Assembly (NCBI RefSeq): GCF_022790535.1
Contig: NZ_LOHG01000005.1
Span: 96,040 to 160,039 of the forward strand
DNA length: 64,000 bases
Reading direction: 5' to 3'
DNA from: Pseudomonas maioricensis
GTDB taxonomy: Bacteria; Pseudomonadota; Gammaproteobacteria; Pseudomonadales; Pseudomonadaceae
In this document: positions 43,903 to 52,092 of the stretch, one piece after another
Layout: every line of letters begins with the position of its first letter
How positions within the stretch are numbered: the first letter of the stretch is position 1
Notes under the pieces: generated by a model
Database searches by the model: none
What the model was told of the DNA's origin: nothing
What the model saw: the letters and a program-made list of their open reading frames with translations, nothing else
Position numbers and translations under genes: made by a program

Positions 43903-43917
43903 ACTACACAGTGTAGT
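43903..43917. promoter_or_regulatory. TetR-type operator between MBL hydrolase and TetR genes
   Basis: Perfect palindrome ACTACAC-A-GTGTAGT, flanked by A/T runs that extend the symmetry (TTTTACACTACACAGTGTAG, TTTTA). It lies 54 bases before the hydrolase start and 80 before the regulator start, in the AT-rich divergent promoter region. Confidence 0.72.
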
Positions 43918-43996
43918 TTTAAGCTTGCATCATCAGCGATGACAAGTAAACTGCCGGGTGTACTTTTTATCAAAACACTTGTTTGAAGCGAGACCT

Positions 43997-44611
43997 ATGA
44001 CTGCTCCCCTGCGACTCACTGACCGAAAACGCGAAGCTATCGTGCTGGCAGCCATTGCCGAGTTTCGCGATACCGGGTTCGAAGTGACCAGCATGGATCG
44101 CATCGCGGCACGAGCCGAGGTGTCAAAGCGTACGGTCTACAACCATTTCCCCAGCAAGGAAGAGTTGTTCGCTGAAATCCTTCAGCGGCTGTGGTGCCGT
44201 ATCGGTGAAATCCCGGATTCGATCTACCGGCCCGGCGTGCCCTTGCGAGATCAATTGCGCGGCATGTTGCAGGCGAAGATGCAAACCCTCTCTGATCCTA
44301 ATTGCCTCGACCTCGCCCGAGTTGCGCTGGGCGCTACCATTCACTCACCCGAGCGCGCCCAGATCTGGCTCGCGCGGCTGGATGAACGTGAAGAAACCTT
44401 CGCCGTGTGGATTCGAGACGCCCAGACCGATGGCCGCCTCAAGCCTGCAAACCCGACGTTCGCCGCCACTCAGATGCACGGGCTGCTCAAGGGGTTTGTT
44501 TTCTGGCCGCAAGTCACCTTCAACAAACCCGTGCTCAGCGCCGAAGAGCAAACCAATGTCATCGAATCGACGCTGGACATGTTCCTCGGCTGGTACGAAA
44601 TCACCGAATAA
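43997..44611 (+). CDS. TetR/AcrR-family repressor
   Basis: 204-aa TetR regulator. N-terminal helix-turn-helix: RKREAIVLAAIAEFRDTGFEVTSMDRIAARAEVSKRTVYNHFPSKEELFAEIL, with the typical TVYNHFPSKE recognition helix end. C-terminal TetR_C-type ligand domain with IHSPERAQIWLARLDEREE. The ATG at 43997 begins MTAPLRLTDRKRE; an upstream in-frame ATG (43958) lies close to the operator and is less likely. Divergent from the MBL hydrolase, its probable target. Confidence 0.88.
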   Translation: MTAPLRLTDRKREAIVLAAIAEFRDTGFEVTSMDRIAARAEVSKRTVYNHFPSKEELFAEILQRLWCRIGEIPDSIYRPGVPLRDQLRGMLQAKMQTLSDPNCLDLARVALGATIHSPERAQIWLARLDEREETFAVWIRDAQTDGRLKPANPTFAATQMHGLLKGFVFWPQVTFNKPVLSAEEQTNVIESTLDMFLGWYEITE

Positions 44612-44616
44612 GGCGT

Positions 44617-45294
44617 TCAAGGCTTCGTTGTTATACGCGCCACGATTGCACGACGTTGCGCCATGGAGTTCCGGGCTCGCTCGGTCGCCAGGGCCAATAC
44701 TTCAGACGGGGCGGTCAACGGATGCCCGGCATCAAAAGGCGGCGCTGGCGCGTACTCCAATTGCAACTGCACGGTCTGAGCCTGCACCTCTCCGAACAAT
44801 TCGCTGACCAGCGTCAGGGCGAAATCAATCCCTGCGGTTACTCCCCCACCGGTCATCAGATTGCCGTCGCGCACCACTCGCTCATGCACCGGGATAGCAC
44901 CAAAACTCATTAGCAAGTCATGCGACGCCCAGTGAGTTGTTGCGCGCTTGCCTTCCAGTAGACCGACGGCGCCAAGTACCAGAGCTCCCGTGCACACCGA
45001 GGTCAGGTATTTGGCCGTCTTCGCTTGTTTGCGGATGAACGCCAAGGTTTCTTCATCCTCCAGCAACGCATCAATACCCTGCCCGCCCGGAATACACAGT
45101 ACGTCCAGTGGCGGGCACTCCGCGAAAGTCTGAGTGGGCGTGAGTTGCAAGCCGGTGCTGGAGAGCAACGTATCGCGGTCCTTCCAGATCAGATGCACGC
45201 TGACGCCAGGCAGCGTGGCGAACACGTCATAAGGACCGGTCAGGTCCAGCTGTTGCACCTTGGGGAATACGAGCAAGCCGATATGTAACGTCAT
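44617..45294 (-). CDS. inhA: Isonitrile hydratase (DJ-1/PfpI family)
   Basis: 225-aa protein of the DJ-1/PfpI superfamily closely matching P. putida isonitrile hydratase InhA as I recall it. That enzyme hydrates isonitriles to N-substituted formamides. The catalytic Cys101 lies in the elbow TSVCTGALVLG and Asp17 in QQLDLTG, at the same numbers as in InhA. LEYAPAPPFDAG near the C-terminus is also shared. ATG at 45294 begins MTLHIGLLVFP; an upstream in-frame ATG is not needed. A GlxA-type regulator is divergent, and the TetR gene converges 5 bases from its end. Confidence 0.85.
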   Translation of the reverse strand: MTLHIGLLVFPKVQQLDLTGPYDVFATLPGVSVHLIWKDRDTLLSSTGLQLTPTQTFAECPPLDVLCIPGGQGIDALLEDEETLAFIRKQAKTAKYLTSVCTGALVLGAVGLLEGKRATTHWASHDLLMSFGAIPVHERVVRDGNLMTGGGVTAGIDFALTLVSELFGEVQAQTVQLQLEYAPAPPFDAGHPLTAPSEVLALATERARNSMAQRRAIVARITTKP

Positions 45295-45402
45295 CTGAAG
45301 TTCGCCTGAAGTTTGGGTAGACGCAATCACTGTAGCCATTTAGGCTTTGGCGGATACGCCATATACCCCACCTTTCACGCCAAACATTCGTGGATAAGGT
45401 TC

Positions 45403-46386
45403 ATGACTGAACAACCCAGAGCCGTACATATCCTGGCGTTTCCCGATGTTCAGATTCTGGACGTCTGCGGCCCCCTGCAGGTTTTTGCCTCAGCCAATCT
45501 TCAGGCCCAGCAGCAAGGCTTGCCGACGCCTTATCACCTTAAAGTCATCGCCACACAGGAGCAGGCCGTCGAGTCTTCGGCGGGGCTGGGTTTATTGACC
45601 TGGCCACTGCCACCTGCCAGTGAGCACAGCGATACATTAATCGTGGCCGGTGGGCGTGGCGTACAACTGGCTGCCAACGATGCTGAATTGATGCAGTGGC
45701 TGCACGAACGAGCCAGTGCCAGCAGACGGGTTGCCTCGGTGTGCAGCGGCGCATTTCTGCTCGCGGCAACCGGCTTGCTCGACGGTCGTCGTGTGGTGAC
45801 TCACTGGGACAGCTGCGAAGCTCTGGCTCGCCGCTATCCGGCGTTGCAAGTCGATCCCGACCCCATCTTCATCAACGACAATGGATTCTGGACCTCGGCC
45901 GGCGTCACGGCAGGCATTGATCTGGCGCTGGCATTGGTCGAAGAGGATCTGGGCCACGCCTTGGCGCTGGCGGTCGCTCGGCATCTGGTGGTGTTCCTCA
46001 AGCGACCGGGTGGCCAGTCGCAATTCAGCGCAACCCTGTCGATGCAGCATGCAAGTGCCACGGACGACGCACGCTTTGCCGATCTGCATGGCTGGATTAT
46101 CGAAAACCTGACCAGCGACCTCAGCGTCACCTCGCTGGCCGCACGGATGGGCATGAGTGAGCGCAGCTTCGTCCGCCACTACCGCGCGCAAACCGGCATC
46201 ACCCCGGCCAAAGCCATTGAGCAACTGCGCGTCGAAGCGGCCCGACGTTTGTTGGCGGACAGTTCGCAGCCCGTCAAACGTGTCGCAGCCAAGTGTGGGT
46301 TCGGCAGTGAAGAGACGATGCGGCGGAGTTTTTTACGCGGATTGGGAGTGACGCCGATGGCTTACCGAGCGCGGTTTAGTGGGTAG
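45403..46386 (+). CDS. GlxA-family transcriptional regulator (DJ-1 domain + AraC HTH)
   Basis: 327-aa regulator. Residues about 8-180 form a DJ-1/PfpI-like domain with the cysteine elbow VASVCSGAFLLAATGLLDG; residues 225-320 form an AraC-type double helix-turn-helix (VTSLAARMGMSERSFVRHYR and VKRVAAKCGFGSEETMRRSF, ending GVTPMAYRARF). ATG at 45403 follows AAGGT. Divergent from inhA with 108 bases between, so inhA is the likely target and an isonitrile or its product a possible signal. The ligand is not shown by sequence. Confidence 0.88.
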   Translation: MTEQPRAVHILAFPDVQILDVCGPLQVFASANLQAQQQGLPTPYHLKVIATQEQAVESSAGLGLLTWPLPPASEHSDTLIVAGGRGVQLAANDAELMQWLHERASASRRVASVCSGAFLLAATGLLDGRRVVTHWDSCEALARRYPALQVDPDPIFINDNGFWTSAGVTAGIDLALALVEEDLGHALALAVARHLVVFLKRPGGQSQFSATLSMQHASATDDARFADLHGWIIENLTSDLSVTSLAARMGMSERSFVRHYRAQTGITPAKAIEQLRVEAARRLLADSSQPVKRVAAKCGFGSEETMRRSFLRGLGVTPMAYRARFSG

Positions 46387-46465
46387 ACAAAGCATCTGTC
46401 TGCCTCATGAATTTTAGGTGGAGCAATCCTGCAGGAGCTCCCCCGTCGCGCAATAAACACGGACC

Positions 46466-46554
46466 TGTAGGAGTGAGCTTGCTCGCGATAACGGTAGACC
46501 TGTTGAGGAATTACCGTCTGACCTGACGCTATCGCGAGCAAGCTCACTCCTACA
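46466..46554. repeat. REP pair, GTGAGCTTGCTCGCGATA class
   Basis: TGTAGGAGTGAGCTTGCTCG... and CTATCGCGAGCAAGCTCACTC...; arms of about 26 bases, 40-base loop. Confidence 0.9.
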
Positions 46555-46590
46555 ACAAGCATTCCAAATCAGCTAATTGCATTTGGTTTG

Positions 46591-46672
46591 ACAGGAGCAG
46601 AGCTTGCCAAGGACGCCGCAGGTTTCAGGCTAATCGTGTCCAGCCCTATCGCGAGCAAGCTCTGCTCCCACA
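46591..46672. repeat. Degenerate REP pair, CAGAGCTTGC class
   Basis: Left arm ACAGGAGCAGAGCTTGCCAA is decayed after position 16; right arm TATCGCGAGCAAGCTCTGCT is intact. Confidence 0.75.
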
Positions 46673-46698
46673 CACTCATCATCAAAACAGCCCAACTA

Positions 46699-46762
46699 GA
46701 AAACTATTTTCATATATTGATTTTTGTTTTTGTATTCGTGTAATTTATTTTCATCACGAAAA
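46699..46762. promoter_or_regulatory. Candidate operator region for the RpiR-type regulator
   Basis: Two related inverted repeats, GAAAA-CTA-TTTTC (46699-46711) and TTTTC-ATCAC-GAAAA (46748-46762), lie in an AT-rich promoter region about 165-230 bases before the GntP start. The regulator encoded in the operon is the natural candidate to bind; this is inferred. Confidence 0.4.
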
Positions 46763-46926
46763 CAGAGATAAAAATAATGATGACCTGTGATCGCCGTTGC
46801 CCTTCCCTTGCTCCAGCGTACAAACCTTTAGCGATACCTCTGCCGGGTTTTTCCGAAACGCCTCCTCACTGACGATTCAGTCCGTGCTGAGCCATTCGAC
46901 TTCCACTCTCTGCAAGGAACCGCTCT

Positions 46927-48276
46927 ATGCCGCCGTCCGCTGGTCTTTCGCTGTTGGTTTACGCCGCCGTCGCGATCATTGCATTGATCGTTCTGATAGC
47001 CCGCTATCGCCTCAATCCGTTCATTGTCATCACCCTGGTTTCTGTCGGTCTGGCGCTGGTCGCCGGGATGCCTGCCAGTGGCGTGGTCGCCTCATATGAG
47101 GCCGGTGTCGGCAAGACGCTGGGGCACATCGCGCTGGTGGTAGCGCTGGGTACCATGCTTGGCAAGATGATGGCCGAATCCGGGGGCGCCGAGCAGGTCG
47201 CGCGAACCCTGATTGATCGTTTCGGCGAGCGTAATGCCCATTGGGCGATGGTCTGCATTGCCTTTCTGGTCGGGCTGCCGTTGTTCTTTGAGGTCGGCTT
47301 CGTACTGCTGGTGCCGATCGCTTTCACCGTCGCACGCCGGGTCGGCGTTTCGATCCTGATGGTCGGGCTACCGATGGTAGCGGGTCTGTCGGTGGTCCAC
47401 GCGCTGGTCCCTCCCCATCCTGCAGCGATGCTGGCGGTTCAGGCCTACCAGGCATCGGTCGGACAAACCTTGTTCTATGCGATTCTGATCGGCATTCCGA
47501 CCGCAATTATCGCCGGTCCGCTCTACGCTAAATTCATCGTGCCGCGCATCCAGTTACCCGCCGAGAACCCTCTGGGCAAGCAGTTTCTGGACCGTGAGCC
47601 GCGTGAAAAGCTGCCGAGTTTCGGCCTGACCATGACCACTATTCTGCTGCCAGTCTTCCTGATGCTGCTGGGTGGCTGGGCTAACCTGATCAGTACGCCA
47701 GGCAGTGGCTTCAACAGCTTCCTGCTGTTCATCGGCAACTCGGTCATCGCCCTGCTGCTGGCCACCTTGCTAAGCTTCTGGACGCTGGGTATCGCGCAGG
47801 GCTTCAATCGCGATTCGATTCTGAAATTCACCAACGAATGCCTGGCACCTACGGCGAGTATCACGCTGCTGGTCGGTGCTGGCGGCGGTTTGAACCGGAT
47901 CCTGATCGACAGTGGCGTGACCAACGAAATCGTCGGTCTGGCTCAAGAGTTTCATCTGTCACCGCTGCTCATGGGCTGGCTGTTCGCCGCACTCATGCGC
48001 GTCGCGACTGGCTCCGCAACGGTCGCCATGACCACCGCCTCCGGGATTGTTGCACCGGTTGCGTTGGGCCTTGGCTATCCGCATCCGGAATTGCTGGTGC
48101 TGGCGACAGGGGCAGGTTCAGTGATCTTTTCCCACGTGAACGACGGTGGTTTCTGGCTTATCAAGGAGTACTTCAACATGACTGTCGCACAAACCTTCAA
48201 AACCTGGACGGTGCTGGAGACGTTGATTTCCATCGTGGCATTCGCCCTGACCCTGGGTCTGGCGCAGGTGCTCTGA
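46927..48276 (+). CDS. GntP-family permease of the D-amino-acid deacylase operon
   Basis: 449-aa GntP-family symporter, about 12 helices. Motifs GKTLGHIALVVALGTMLGKMMAESGGAEQV (residues 60-89), LPLFFEVGFVLLVPI, LVPPHPAAML and RVATGSATVAMTTASGI. It is clearly a paralogue of the permease at 2437-3807. ATG has AAGGAA 8 bases away. The operon also encodes an RpiR regulator and D-aminoacylase, so the substrate may be an N-acyl-D-amino acid or a D-amino acid (compare DsdX, a GntP-family D-serine permease), not gluconate. Confidence 0.88.
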   Translation: MPPSAGLSLLVYAAVAIIALIVLIARYRLNPFIVITLVSVGLALVAGMPASGVVASYEAGVGKTLGHIALVVALGTMLGKMMAESGGAEQVARTLIDRFGERNAHWAMVCIAFLVGLPLFFEVGFVLLVPIAFTVARRVGVSILMVGLPMVAGLSVVHALVPPHPAAMLAVQAYQASVGQTLFYAILIGIPTAIIAGPLYAKFIVPRIQLPAENPLGKQFLDREPREKLPSFGLTMTTILLPVFLMLLGGWANLISTPGSGFNSFLLFIGNSVIALLLATLLSFWTLGIAQGFNRDSILKFTNECLAPTASITLLVGAGGGLNRILIDSGVTNEIVGLAQEFHLSPLLMGWLFAALMRVATGSATVAMTTASGIVAPVALGLGYPHPELLVLATGAGSVIFSHVNDGGFWLIKEYFNMTVAQTFKTWTVLETLISIVAFALTLGLAQVL

Positions 48277-49137
48277 GTGGACATTCTTTACCAGATCCGC
48301 GCGCGTCAGGACTCACTCAGCGCTGGCGAAAGCCGGATTGCCAGACTGATCCTCAGCGACGTGGCATTTGCCGCCAGTGCCAGCCTTGATGAGCTGGCCA
48401 GCCGGGCGGAAGTCAGCAGCGCAACACTCTCGCGCTTTGCCCGCAACATTGGCTGCCGGGACCTGCGCGACTTGCGCCTGCAATTGGCGCAAGCCAGTAC
48501 GGTTGGCAATCGCTTCCTCAATCCTGAGCAAGCCCCTGAGCAATCGGCATTTTTTACGCAGATCGTCGGCGATATCGAAGCAACCCTGCGTCAGCATCTT
48601 GCAGGGTTTGACGAGTCGCGTTTCGCCGCCGCCATCGAACTGCTCAGCACGGCGCGGATGATCCATGCATTCGGCATGGGCGGCTGTTCCAGCCTGTGCA
48701 GTGAAGAATTGCAGACACGTCTGGTGCGCCTGGGTTATCCCATTGCCGCCTGCCGTGACCCGGTGATGATGCGCCTGATCGCAGCAACGCTCGGCCCGGA
48801 ACACAGCGTGATTACCTGCTCCCTCAGTGGTCGAACCCCGGAACTGCTGGAAGCGGCCCGACTCGCTCGCAGCTACGGCACAAAAGTCCTCGCGATTACC
48901 CTGCCCGACTCGCCGTTGGGCCAGCTCGCCGACGTGGTGTTGCCGCTACAGATTGCCGAAACCAATTTCATCTACAAACCCACAGCAGCACGCTACGGCA
49001 TGTTGCTGACCATTGATGTGCTGGCGACCGAACTCGCCCTGCTCGCCCCGGAAGACAATCAGGAACGGCTGCGACGCATCAAGCTCGCCCTCGATGACTA
49101 CCGCGGCGGTGAAGACGGCTTGCCGCTTGGAGACTGA
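48277..49137 (+). CDS. MurR/RpiR-family regulator with SIS domain
   Basis: 286-aa regulator: N-terminal RpiR helix-turn-helix (LSAGESRIARLIL, LDELASRAEVSSATLSRFARNIGCRDLRDLRLQL) and a C-terminal SIS domain (120-250; AFGMGGCSSLCSEELQTRLVRLG, SLSGRTPELLEAARLARSYG). SIS domains normally bind phosphosugars, but RpiR regulators linked to D-aminoacylase and RidA genes are also common. The start is GTG immediately after the permease stop, so it is translated by coupling. Stop is 3 bases before the deacylase start. Confidence 0.88.
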   Translation: MDILYQIRARQDSLSAGESRIARLILSDVAFAASASLDELASRAEVSSATLSRFARNIGCRDLRDLRLQLAQASTVGNRFLNPEQAPEQSAFFTQIVGDIEATLRQHLAGFDESRFAAAIELLSTARMIHAFGMGGCSSLCSEELQTRLVRLGYPIAACRDPVMMRLIAATLGPEHSVITCSLSGRTPELLEAARLARSYGTKVLAITLPDSPLGQLADVVLPLQIAETNFIYKPTAARYGMLLTIDVLATELALLAPEDNQERLRRIKLALDDYRGGEDGLPLGD

Positions 49138-49140
49138 ACC

Positions 49141-50610
49141 ATGCTTTATGACCTGATCATTCGCGACGCGCTGGTGATCGACGGCAGCAATACCCCTGGC
49201 GTGCGTACTGATGTGGCGATACGAGAAGGCCGCATCCAGCGCATCGGCAGTCTCGATGGTGTCTCGGCAAAACACGAGATCAATGCTGCAGGCCGTGTGC
49301 TGGCCCCCGGATTCATTGACGTACACACCCACGACGACACCGTGGTGATTCGCCATCCGGCCATGCTTCCCAAGATCAGCCAGGGCGTCACCACCGTGAT
49401 TGTCGGCAACTGCGGGATCAGTGCTTCGCCTGTCTCCCTGGCTGGAGACCCACCCGATCCAATGAACTTGCTGGGCACTGCCGCCGCATTCGTTTACCCA
49501 CGCTTCAGCGACTATCGCAATGCCGTGAACGCAGCACATCCGGCGGTCAATGTCGCCGCACTGATCGGCCATACAGCGCTGCGCAGCAACCATATGGATG
49601 ATCTGCAGCGCAGCGCCAGCCCGAACGAAATCAGTGCCATGCGCGCCCAGTTGCGCGACAGCCTTGAGGCCGGTGCATTGGGCTTGTCTACCGGTCTGGC
49701 GTACGCCTCCGCGTTCTCGGCAGAAACGACTGAGGTCAAACAACTGGCCGAAGAACTGACGGCCTTTGGTGCGGTATACACCACCCACCTGCGTAGCGAG
49801 TTCGAGCCCGTGCTGGAAGCCATGGATGAGGCATTCGAGATTGGTCGTCACGCTAAATCGCCGGTGGTGATTTCCCACATGAAATGCGCCGGTGCCGGTA
49901 ACTGGGGGCGCAGTCCGCAATTACTCGCTTCGCTGGAAAAGGCGGCTCAGGATCATCCGGTGGGTTGCGATTGTTATCCCTATGCGGCCAGTTCGTCGAC
50001 ACTGGACCTCAAACAAGTCACCGATGCCTTTCGCATCACCATTACCTGGTCAACGCCGCATCCGGATCAGAGTGGCCGCGACCTGAAAGACATCGCCGCC
50101 GACTGGCAACTGTCGCTGCTGGACACCGCCCGCAAGCTGCAACCCGCAGGTGCTGTGTACTACGGCATGGACGAGAAAGACGTGGAGCGAATCATGAGCC
50201 ACCCGCTGTCGATGATCGGCTCGGATGGATTGCCCGAGGACCCGTTTCCACACCCACGGCTATGGGGAGCATTCCCCCGCGTGCTTGGCCACTTCAGTCG
50301 GGATCTGGGCCTGTTCCCTCTGCATACCGCGGTGCACAAAATGACTGGCCTTTCAGCAGCGCGCTTTGGCTTGCATGAGCGCGGGCTGATCCGCGAAGGC
50401 TACTGGGCCGATCTGGTGTTGTTCAACCCGGACACCGTGCGCGACGTAGCGGATTTCAAAGACCCGAAACGCGCCGCCGAAGGGATTGACGGGGTGTGGG
50501 TGAATGGCCAGTTGAGCTACGCGGACGGGAAGGCGCAGGGTGAACGGCAAGGGAAGTTCTTGCCGCGGAACGGCTCGCTGGTGGCGGGGTTTGCGCAATC
50601 ATCCACCTGA
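49141..50610 (+). CDS. N-acyl-D-amino-acid deacylase (D-aminoacylase)
   Basis: 489-aa amidohydrolase-fold deacylase that releases D-amino acids from N-acyl-D-amino acids. Metal site: DVHTHDD (His62, His64), Cys91 in VGNCGIS, and downstream histidines in IGHTALR and THLRSE; the late motif GSDGLPEDPFPHPRLWGAFPRVLG contains the catalytic Asp. The small beta-barrel domain is split between both ends (LVIDGSNTPG and DGVWVNGQLSY). Length fits the family (about 480). Third gene of the permease-RpiR-deacylase operon; a long inverted repeat follows and may end transcription. Confidence 0.92.
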   Translation: MLYDLIIRDALVIDGSNTPGVRTDVAIREGRIQRIGSLDGVSAKHEINAAGRVLAPGFIDVHTHDDTVVIRHPAMLPKISQGVTTVIVGNCGISASPVSLAGDPPDPMNLLGTAAAFVYPRFSDYRNAVNAAHPAVNVAALIGHTALRSNHMDDLQRSASPNEISAMRAQLRDSLEAGALGLSTGLAYASAFSAETTEVKQLAEELTAFGAVYTTHLRSEFEPVLEAMDEAFEIGRHAKSPVVISHMKCAGAGNWGRSPQLLASLEKAAQDHPVGCDCYPYAASSSTLDLKQVTDAFRITITWSTPHPDQSGRDLKDIAADWQLSLLDTARKLQPAGAVYYGMDEKDVERIMSHPLSMIGSDGLPEDPFPHPRLWGAFPRVLGHFSRDLGLFPLHTAVHKMTGLSAARFGLHERGLIREGYWADLVLFNPDTVRDVADFKDPKRAAEGIDGVWVNGQLSYADGKAQGERQGKFLPRNGSLVAGFAQSST

Positions 50611-50623
50611 CCGGAGATCCCCC

Positions 50624-50718
50624 CCTGTAGGAGCTCACCGAGGTTACGAGGCCAGCGATGACGGTTTGTCTGACACTCCGCTATCGCTGGCCTCGTAACC
50701 TCGGTGAGCTCCTACAGG
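50624..50718. repeat. Perfect long inverted repeat between convergent genes
   Basis: Arms 50624-50660 and 50682-50718 (CCTGTAGGAGCTCACCGAGG... , CGCTGGCCTCGTAACCTCGG...) match almost perfectly over about 37 bases. Starts like a REP (TGTAGGAGCT) but its body is a separate class (CACCGAGGTTACGAGGCCAG). It separates the deacylase and fahA and may act as a bidirectional stop. Confidence 0.9.
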
Positions 50719-50793
50719 TGCAATGCTTGCCGAGCGAAAGCGTTACATCGGGAAACTGGACAACCTCTTGCAAACGCCGCTCGCCGGCAGAAC

Positions 50794-52092
50794 CTAACCG
50801 ATAACAATCCCCCGACACTCACCAAAACCAATCGACACCTGCCCTTCGCGCTTACAGCGGGCGCGCAGAATGACTTCGTCTCCATCTTCCAGAAAACGTC
50901 TTGTCTCGCCGCCAGGCAAATCAATCGCGTTCTTACCGCCCTCGGTCATTTCCAGCAAGCTGCCTAATTGCCCTGGTTGTGGTCCGGACAGGGTGCCGGT
51001 GCCGAGTAGATCGCCAGGTTGCAACTTGCAGCCATTCACAGTGTGGTGAGTCAGCATTTGCGCCACGGTCCAGTACATGTTCAGGGTGTTGCTGCGGGCC
51101 AGAAGCTGCGCAGCCAGTCCCTGCGCCTTCATGTGTCGAGTCAGCAGCAAAACCTCCAGTTCGATATCCAGCGCGCCCGCCTGCTGATCCGCTTCATCGA
51201 ACAGATACGGCAGCGGCTGCGGATCACCTTCGGGGCGTGCAGGCTGGGCACTGCGAAACGGCGCCAGTGCTTCAGCGGTCACCACCCAAGGGGAAATCGT
51301 CGTCGCGAAGCTCTTTGACAGGAACGGCCCCAACGGCTGGTATTCCCAGGCCTGCAGATCCCTCGCAGACCAGTCATTGAGCAGACACAGACCGGCAATA
51401 TGCTGCGCCGCGTCACTGATCCCGATGGGTTCGCCATCGCTGTTGCCCTCACCGACCCAGACGCCCATTTCCAGCTCATAATCCAGGCGTTTGCTTGGAC
51501 CAAACTGCGGCGTCTCCGCGCCTGGCGGCAGGGTCTGACCACCGGGCCGCTTGATCGAAGTGCCGGACACACAGAGCGTCGAGGCGCGCCCGTGATAGGC
51601 AATAGGCACGTACTTGTAGTTTGGCAACAATGGATTGTCCGGCCTGAACAGCTTGCCGACGTTCGTAGCGTGATGAATGCCGACGTAGAAATCAGTGTAA
51701 TCACCCACACGTGCCGGCATGTGCAACTGACATTCGCTCATCGGGTGCAACAGCAACTCGCTGGACGCCTGCAGGCGCGAACGCTGCGGGTTGTGTTCGT
51801 CCAGCAAGTGCAGCAATTCACTGCGCAACGCTTGGCGTCCGTGCGACCCCAGGGCGAAAAAATCGTTCAACTGATCGCGACTGGCAGCTTGCGCAGCGTC
51901 CCGGGCCGCGTCGTTAAAGAACCCCGCTTGCAACGCTGCCTGCAGGTCGAAAATAGAGTCGCCAATGGCAACACCGCCTCGTTTGGCGGAGTCGCCACGA
52001 CTGAAGATGCCCAACGGCAAATTCTGCAAGGGGAAGTCGGCATGGCCGTTGGCAGATACCACCCAACTGCGGCTGTGTGCGGGCGTATTCAT
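50794..52092 (-). CDS. fahA: Fumarylacetoacetase
   Basis: 432-aa fumarylacetoacetate hydrolase, last step of tyrosine/homogentisate breakdown, giving fumarate and acetoacetate. Full-length match: [30 protein letters not shown], the metal ligands in [44 protein letters not shown] and a C-terminal [11 protein letters not shown]. Overlaps hmgA by 4 bases (ATGA), so the two are one operon. The acetoacetate made could feed the CoA-transferase encoded at 4989-6414. Confidence 0.95.
   Translation of the reverse strand: MNTPAHSRSWVVSANGHADFPLQNLPLGIFSRGDSAKRGGVAIGDSIFDLQAALQAGFFNDAARDAAQAASRDQLNDFFALGSHGRQALRSELLHLLDEHNPQRSRLQASSELLLHPMSECQLHMPARVGDYTDFYVGIHHATNVGKLFRPDNPLLPNYKYVPIAYHGRASTLCVSGTSIKRPGGQTLPPGAETPQFGPSKRLDYELEMGVWVGEGNSDGEPIGISDAAQHIAGLCLLNDWSARDLQAWEYQPLGPFLSKSFATTISPWVVTAEALAPFRSAQPARPEGDPQPLPYLFDEADQQAGALDIELEVLLLTRHMKAQGLAAQLLARSNTLNMYWTVAQMLTHHTVNGCKLQPGDLLGTGTLSGPQPGQLGSLLEMTEGGKNAIDLPGGETRRFLEDGDEVILRARCKREGQVSIGFGECRGIVIG

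Larger units (their letters stand above)
46387..46926. other. 540-bp region with two REP pairs and an AT-rich promoter region
   Basis: After the GlxA gene come two REP pairs (46466-46554, 46591-46672), then a strikingly AT-rich stretch (46695-46785) with GAAAA/TTTTC inverted repeats, then a 160-base leader before the GntP gene. No coding frame is supported. Confidence 0.55.

Noticed and set aside
44617..45294. DJ-1-like protein considered as a chaperone or PfpI protease
   Set aside because: Cys101 and Asp17 and the full-length pattern fit isonitrile hydratase better; PfpI and Hsp31 motifs are absent.
48946..49920. 324-codon open frame opposite the RpiR and D-aminoacylase genes
   Set aside because: Covers the junction of two well-supported genes and shows no recognisable domain or ribosome site.
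49141..50610. D-aminoacylase gene considered as a dihydroorotase or hydantoinase
   Set aside because: The metal site has a Cys ligand (VGNCGIS) and the GSDGLPEDPFPHPR motif of D-aminoacylase, and no carbamylated-lysine hydantoinase pattern.
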